A DNA stretch of 64,000 bases. Source: Viridibacillus arenosi. Lineage in GTDB: Bacteria > Bacillota > Bacilli > Bacillales_A > Planococcaceae. This document shows positions 62,221 to 64,000 of this stretch, one piece after another. The notes under the pieces were generated by a model. It was not told the DNA's origin. It saw nothing but the letters and a program-made list of their open reading frames with translations, and searched no databases. How positions within the stretch are numbered: the first letter of the stretch is position 1; each line of letters opens with the position of its first letter. A program made the translations under genes and the position numbers. The DNA is taken from NCBI RefSeq assembly GCF_001955655.1, contig NZ_MSPW01000015.1, positions 33,037 to 97,036 on the forward strand, read 5' to 3'.

Positions 62221-63537
62221 ATGAAAAAGTATTTCCAGTTTGAAGAACTTGGAACAAATTATCGTCGTGAGATCATAGGTGGTATTACAACATTCTTAGC
62301 GATGGCCTATATTTTAGCGGTGAACCCAGGGATTTTAGGGGACGCTGGTATGGATAAAGGTGCTGTGTTCGTAGCTACAGCATTAGCAGCGGCGGCTGGT
62401 TCATTGGTGATGGGGATTTTTGCGAAGTTTCCGATTGCATTAGCACCGGGCATGGGGCTTAACGCATTCTTTGCTTACACAGTAGTATTAACATATGGTA
62501 TTCCATGGCAAACAGGTTTAACTGGTGTATTCTTCTCAGGAATTATTTTCATTATCTTATCTTTAACAGGTGTTCGTGAAACAGTTATTAATGCTATTCC
62601 AACACAATTAAAATATGCAGTATCAGCAGGTATCGGATTATTTGTAACATTTGTTGGTTTAAAAGGTGCAGGAATCATTGTTGCTAATGAAGCAACACTT
62701 GTTACTTTAGGAGAGTTTAAAGGTGCAACATTATTAGCAGTTTTCGGTATCGTTATTACAGTCATCTTAATGGCTAGAAATATTAAAGGGTCAATTTTCC
62801 TAGGAATTATTATTACTGCAATTGTTGGTATGATTTTTAACTTAATCGCTGTACCAACTGCTATTGTATCAAGTATTCCTGATGTATCTTCAACATTCGG
62901 GGTAGCGTTAGATCCTATTAAAGAAGGATTCTCAAATGGATTTAAAGAATTACTCAATGTTCAATTCTTAATCGTTGTACTTACATTTTTATTCGTAGAT
63001 TTCTTTGATACAGCTGGTACATTAATGGCTGTAGCAAATCAAGCAGGTTTAGTTAAAGACGATAAGTTACCACGTGCAGGCCGTGCTTTAATGGCAGATG
63101 CAATTGCAACAACAATCGGTTCTTTATTTGGTACATCAACAACAACTGCTTATGTTGAGTCTTCATCAGGTGTAGCTGCTGGAGCAAGATCAGGTTTTTC
63201 TGCAGTTGTCACAGCAGTATTATTTTTACTGGCAATGTTTTTCTTCCCACTTTTAGATGTAATTACTTCGGCAGTAACCGCGCCGGCGTTGGTGATTGTT
63301 GGGGTGTTGATGGTTTCATCATTACGTTTAATTGAATGGAATAAATTCGAAATTGCTGTGCCGGCATTCTTAACAATGATCATGATGCCATTAGGTTATA
63401 GTATTGCAACTGGTATTGCAGTAGGATTCATCTTCTACCCAATCACAATGTTACTAGCAGGTAGAAAGAAAGAAATTCATCCTTTGATGTATGTATTGTT
63501 TTTTGTCTTCCTTGCTTACTTTATCTGGGTACGATAA
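62221..63537 (+). CDS. pbuG: NCS2-family guanine/hypoxanthine permease (PbuG-like)
   Basis: This 438-residue transporter has about twelve to fourteen helices and the AzgA/PbuG-type motifs EIIGGITTFLAMAYILAVNP at the N-terminus, FVDFFDTAGTLMAVANQAGL in the middle and GTSTTTAYVESSSGVAAGAR in the substrate-binding half. These mark the purine-base (guanine/hypoxanthine or adenine) H+ symporters. The guanine riboswitch in front supports guanine/hypoxanthine as substrate. CGGAGG precedes ATG 62221. Confidence 0.9.
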   Translation: MKKYFQFEELGTNYRREIIGGITTFLAMAYILAVNPGILGDAGMDKGAVFVATALAAAAGSLVMGIFAKFPIALAPGMGLNAFFAYTVVLTYGIPWQTGLTGVFFSGIIFIILSLTGVRETVINAIPTQLKYAVSAGIGLFVTFVGLKGAGIIVANEATLVTLGEFKGATLLAVFGIVITVILMARNIKGSIFLGIIITAIVGMIFNLIAVPTAIVSSIPDVSSTFGVALDPIKEGFSNGFKELLNVQFLIVVLTFLFVDFFDTAGTLMAVANQAGLVKDDKLPRAGRALMADAIATTIGSLFGTSTTTAYVESSSGVAAGARSGFSAVVTAVLFLLAMFFFPLLDVITSAVTAPALVIVGVLMVSSLRLIEWNKFEIAVPAFLTMIMMPLGYSIATGIAVGFIFYPITMLLAGRKKEIHPLMYVLFFVFLAYFIWVR

Positions 63538-63550
63538 TTAAAACGCTATT

Positions 63551-63596
63551 ATATAGAAGAAGCTCCCTCCAAATGGTAGGGAGCTTCTTCTATATA
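63551..63596 (+). terminator. Long hairpin after the purine permease
   Basis: An 18-bp stem (ATATAGAAGAAGCTCCCT with its complement, 63551-63568 and 63578-63595) encloses a 9-nt loop. The T-run is poor, but the stem probably ends the transcript before the rRNA promoters. Confidence 0.65.
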
Positions 63597-63651
63597 TAAA
63601 GAGAGTTAAAGAGTCTTATACTAATTAATAAAACTTTTTAACGGAAAACTA

Positions 63652-63680
63652 TTGCAACATATCACTTAGGGTGATATAGT
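63652..63680 (+). promoter_or_regulatory. Ribosomal RNA operon promoter 1
   Basis: TTGCAA (63652-63657), 17 bp and TATAGT (63675-63680). The spacer carries an ATATCAC-TTAGG-GTGATAT palindrome. Confidence 0.5.
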
Positions 63681-63751
63681 AAGTAACGTTGTCACCGAGA
63701 CAATGAAATTACAACTTAATTCCCTAGTTAAAACACTTTTGTATAAAGGTG

Positions 63752-63780
63752 TTGACAACAAAGTATTAAGTTGTTATGAT
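63752..63780 (+). promoter_or_regulatory. Ribosomal RNA operon promoter 2
   Basis: Consensus TTGACA (63752-63757), 17 bp and TATGAT (63775-63780). Confidence 0.75.
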
Positions 63781-63850
63781 ATAAAAGTTGCTGATTGAGC
63801 AACAATATTATATTAAGAGAAACAACTTAAAAGAAATTTTAAAATAGTTG

Positions 63851-63879
63851 TTGACAACGAAAAGTTATTTTGATATAAT
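63851..63879 (+). promoter_or_regulatory. Ribosomal RNA operon promoter 3
   Basis: Fully consensus TTGACA (63851-63856), exactly 17 bp and TATAAT (63874-63879). It lies about 99 bp after promoter 2, the tandem spacing usual for rRNA operons. Confidence 0.85.
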
Positions 63880-63886
63880 AAGTGAG

Positions 63887-64000
63887 TCGCTGATGAAGTG
63901 GCGAACATAATGAACCTTGAAAACTGAACATGCAAGACGTTAATCAATAAATGTTTTTGAACATCAACTCTGTTGGTGGATCAAAACAAAAATAGATATC
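63887..64000 (+). other. Leader of a ribosomal RNA operon (16S begins beyond the window)
   Basis: The sequence GAACCTTGAAAACTGAACA (from about 63912) is typical of Bacillales rRNA leaders. No 16S 5' end (AGAGTTTGATC-type) is reached by 64000. Confidence 0.75.

Overview
The window is AT-rich, densely packed chromosomal DNA of an aerobic, spore-forming, Gram-positive bacterium of the order Bacillales. The evidence is strong AGGAGG-type ribosome binding sites, frequent TTG/GTG starts, a YtaF sporulation membrane protein, SAM and guanine riboswitches with intrinsic terminators, a Des/DesK/DesR membrane-fluidity module and a sortase. The gene set and base composition look most like the Lysinibacillus/Solibacillus group; that placement is inference.

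Layout. 1-8000: ytaF, a small membrane gene divergent from a MerR regulator with a MerR-type promoter, a luciferase-like monooxygenase, a four-SH3-domain cell-wall amidase, a 1-kb AT-rich gap and an OatA-like peptidoglycan O-acetyltransferase. 8005-28700: a catabolic island (below). 28766-33271: Na+/H+ antiporter, coproporphyrinogen/protoporphyrinogen oxidase, class A sortase. 33384-38935: promoter, SAM riboswitch, yitJ and metH (methionine synthesis). 39077-42068: fatty-acid desaturase with its DesK/DesR thermosensor, followed by a decaying ~20-bp tandem repeat. 42435-50846: catalase, FMN reductase, FetAB-like ABC exporter, ogt, a phosphoribosyltransferase, and pncB-nadE (NAD salvage). 51145-55637: MoxR ATPase / DUF58 / transglutaminase operon. 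55634-63595: guanine riboswitch-guaA, a gene remnant, a Na/Pi cotransporter, TetR plus a membrane protein, a pentapeptide-repeat protein, and a guanine riboswitch-NCS2 purine permease. 63652-64000: three tandem promoters and the leader of a ribosomal RNA operon whose 16S gene starts beyond the window.

The most interesting region is 8005-28700. It holds a full set of genes for trans-4-hydroxy-L-proline breakdown: epimerase, multi-subunit D-hydroxyproline dehydrogenase, DapA-family deaminase and 2-oxoglutarate-semialdehyde dehydrogenase. Alongside are an oligopeptide ABC importer, a peptide-binding lipoprotein, an Xaa-Pro peptidase and an AGCS symporter. Six near-consensus sigma-54 (-24/-12) promoters precede its transcription units on both strands. 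The island also carries rpoN (sigma-54) and a sigma-54 enhancer-binding activator. It therefore looks like a self-contained sigma-54 regulon that imports proline/hydroxyproline-rich (collagen-type) peptides, cuts them, and turns hydroxyproline into 2-oxoglutarate. A second, catalytically degenerate proline-racemase-family protein sits in the operon with no obvious role.

I see no insertion sequence, prophage, tRNA gene or CRISPR array.
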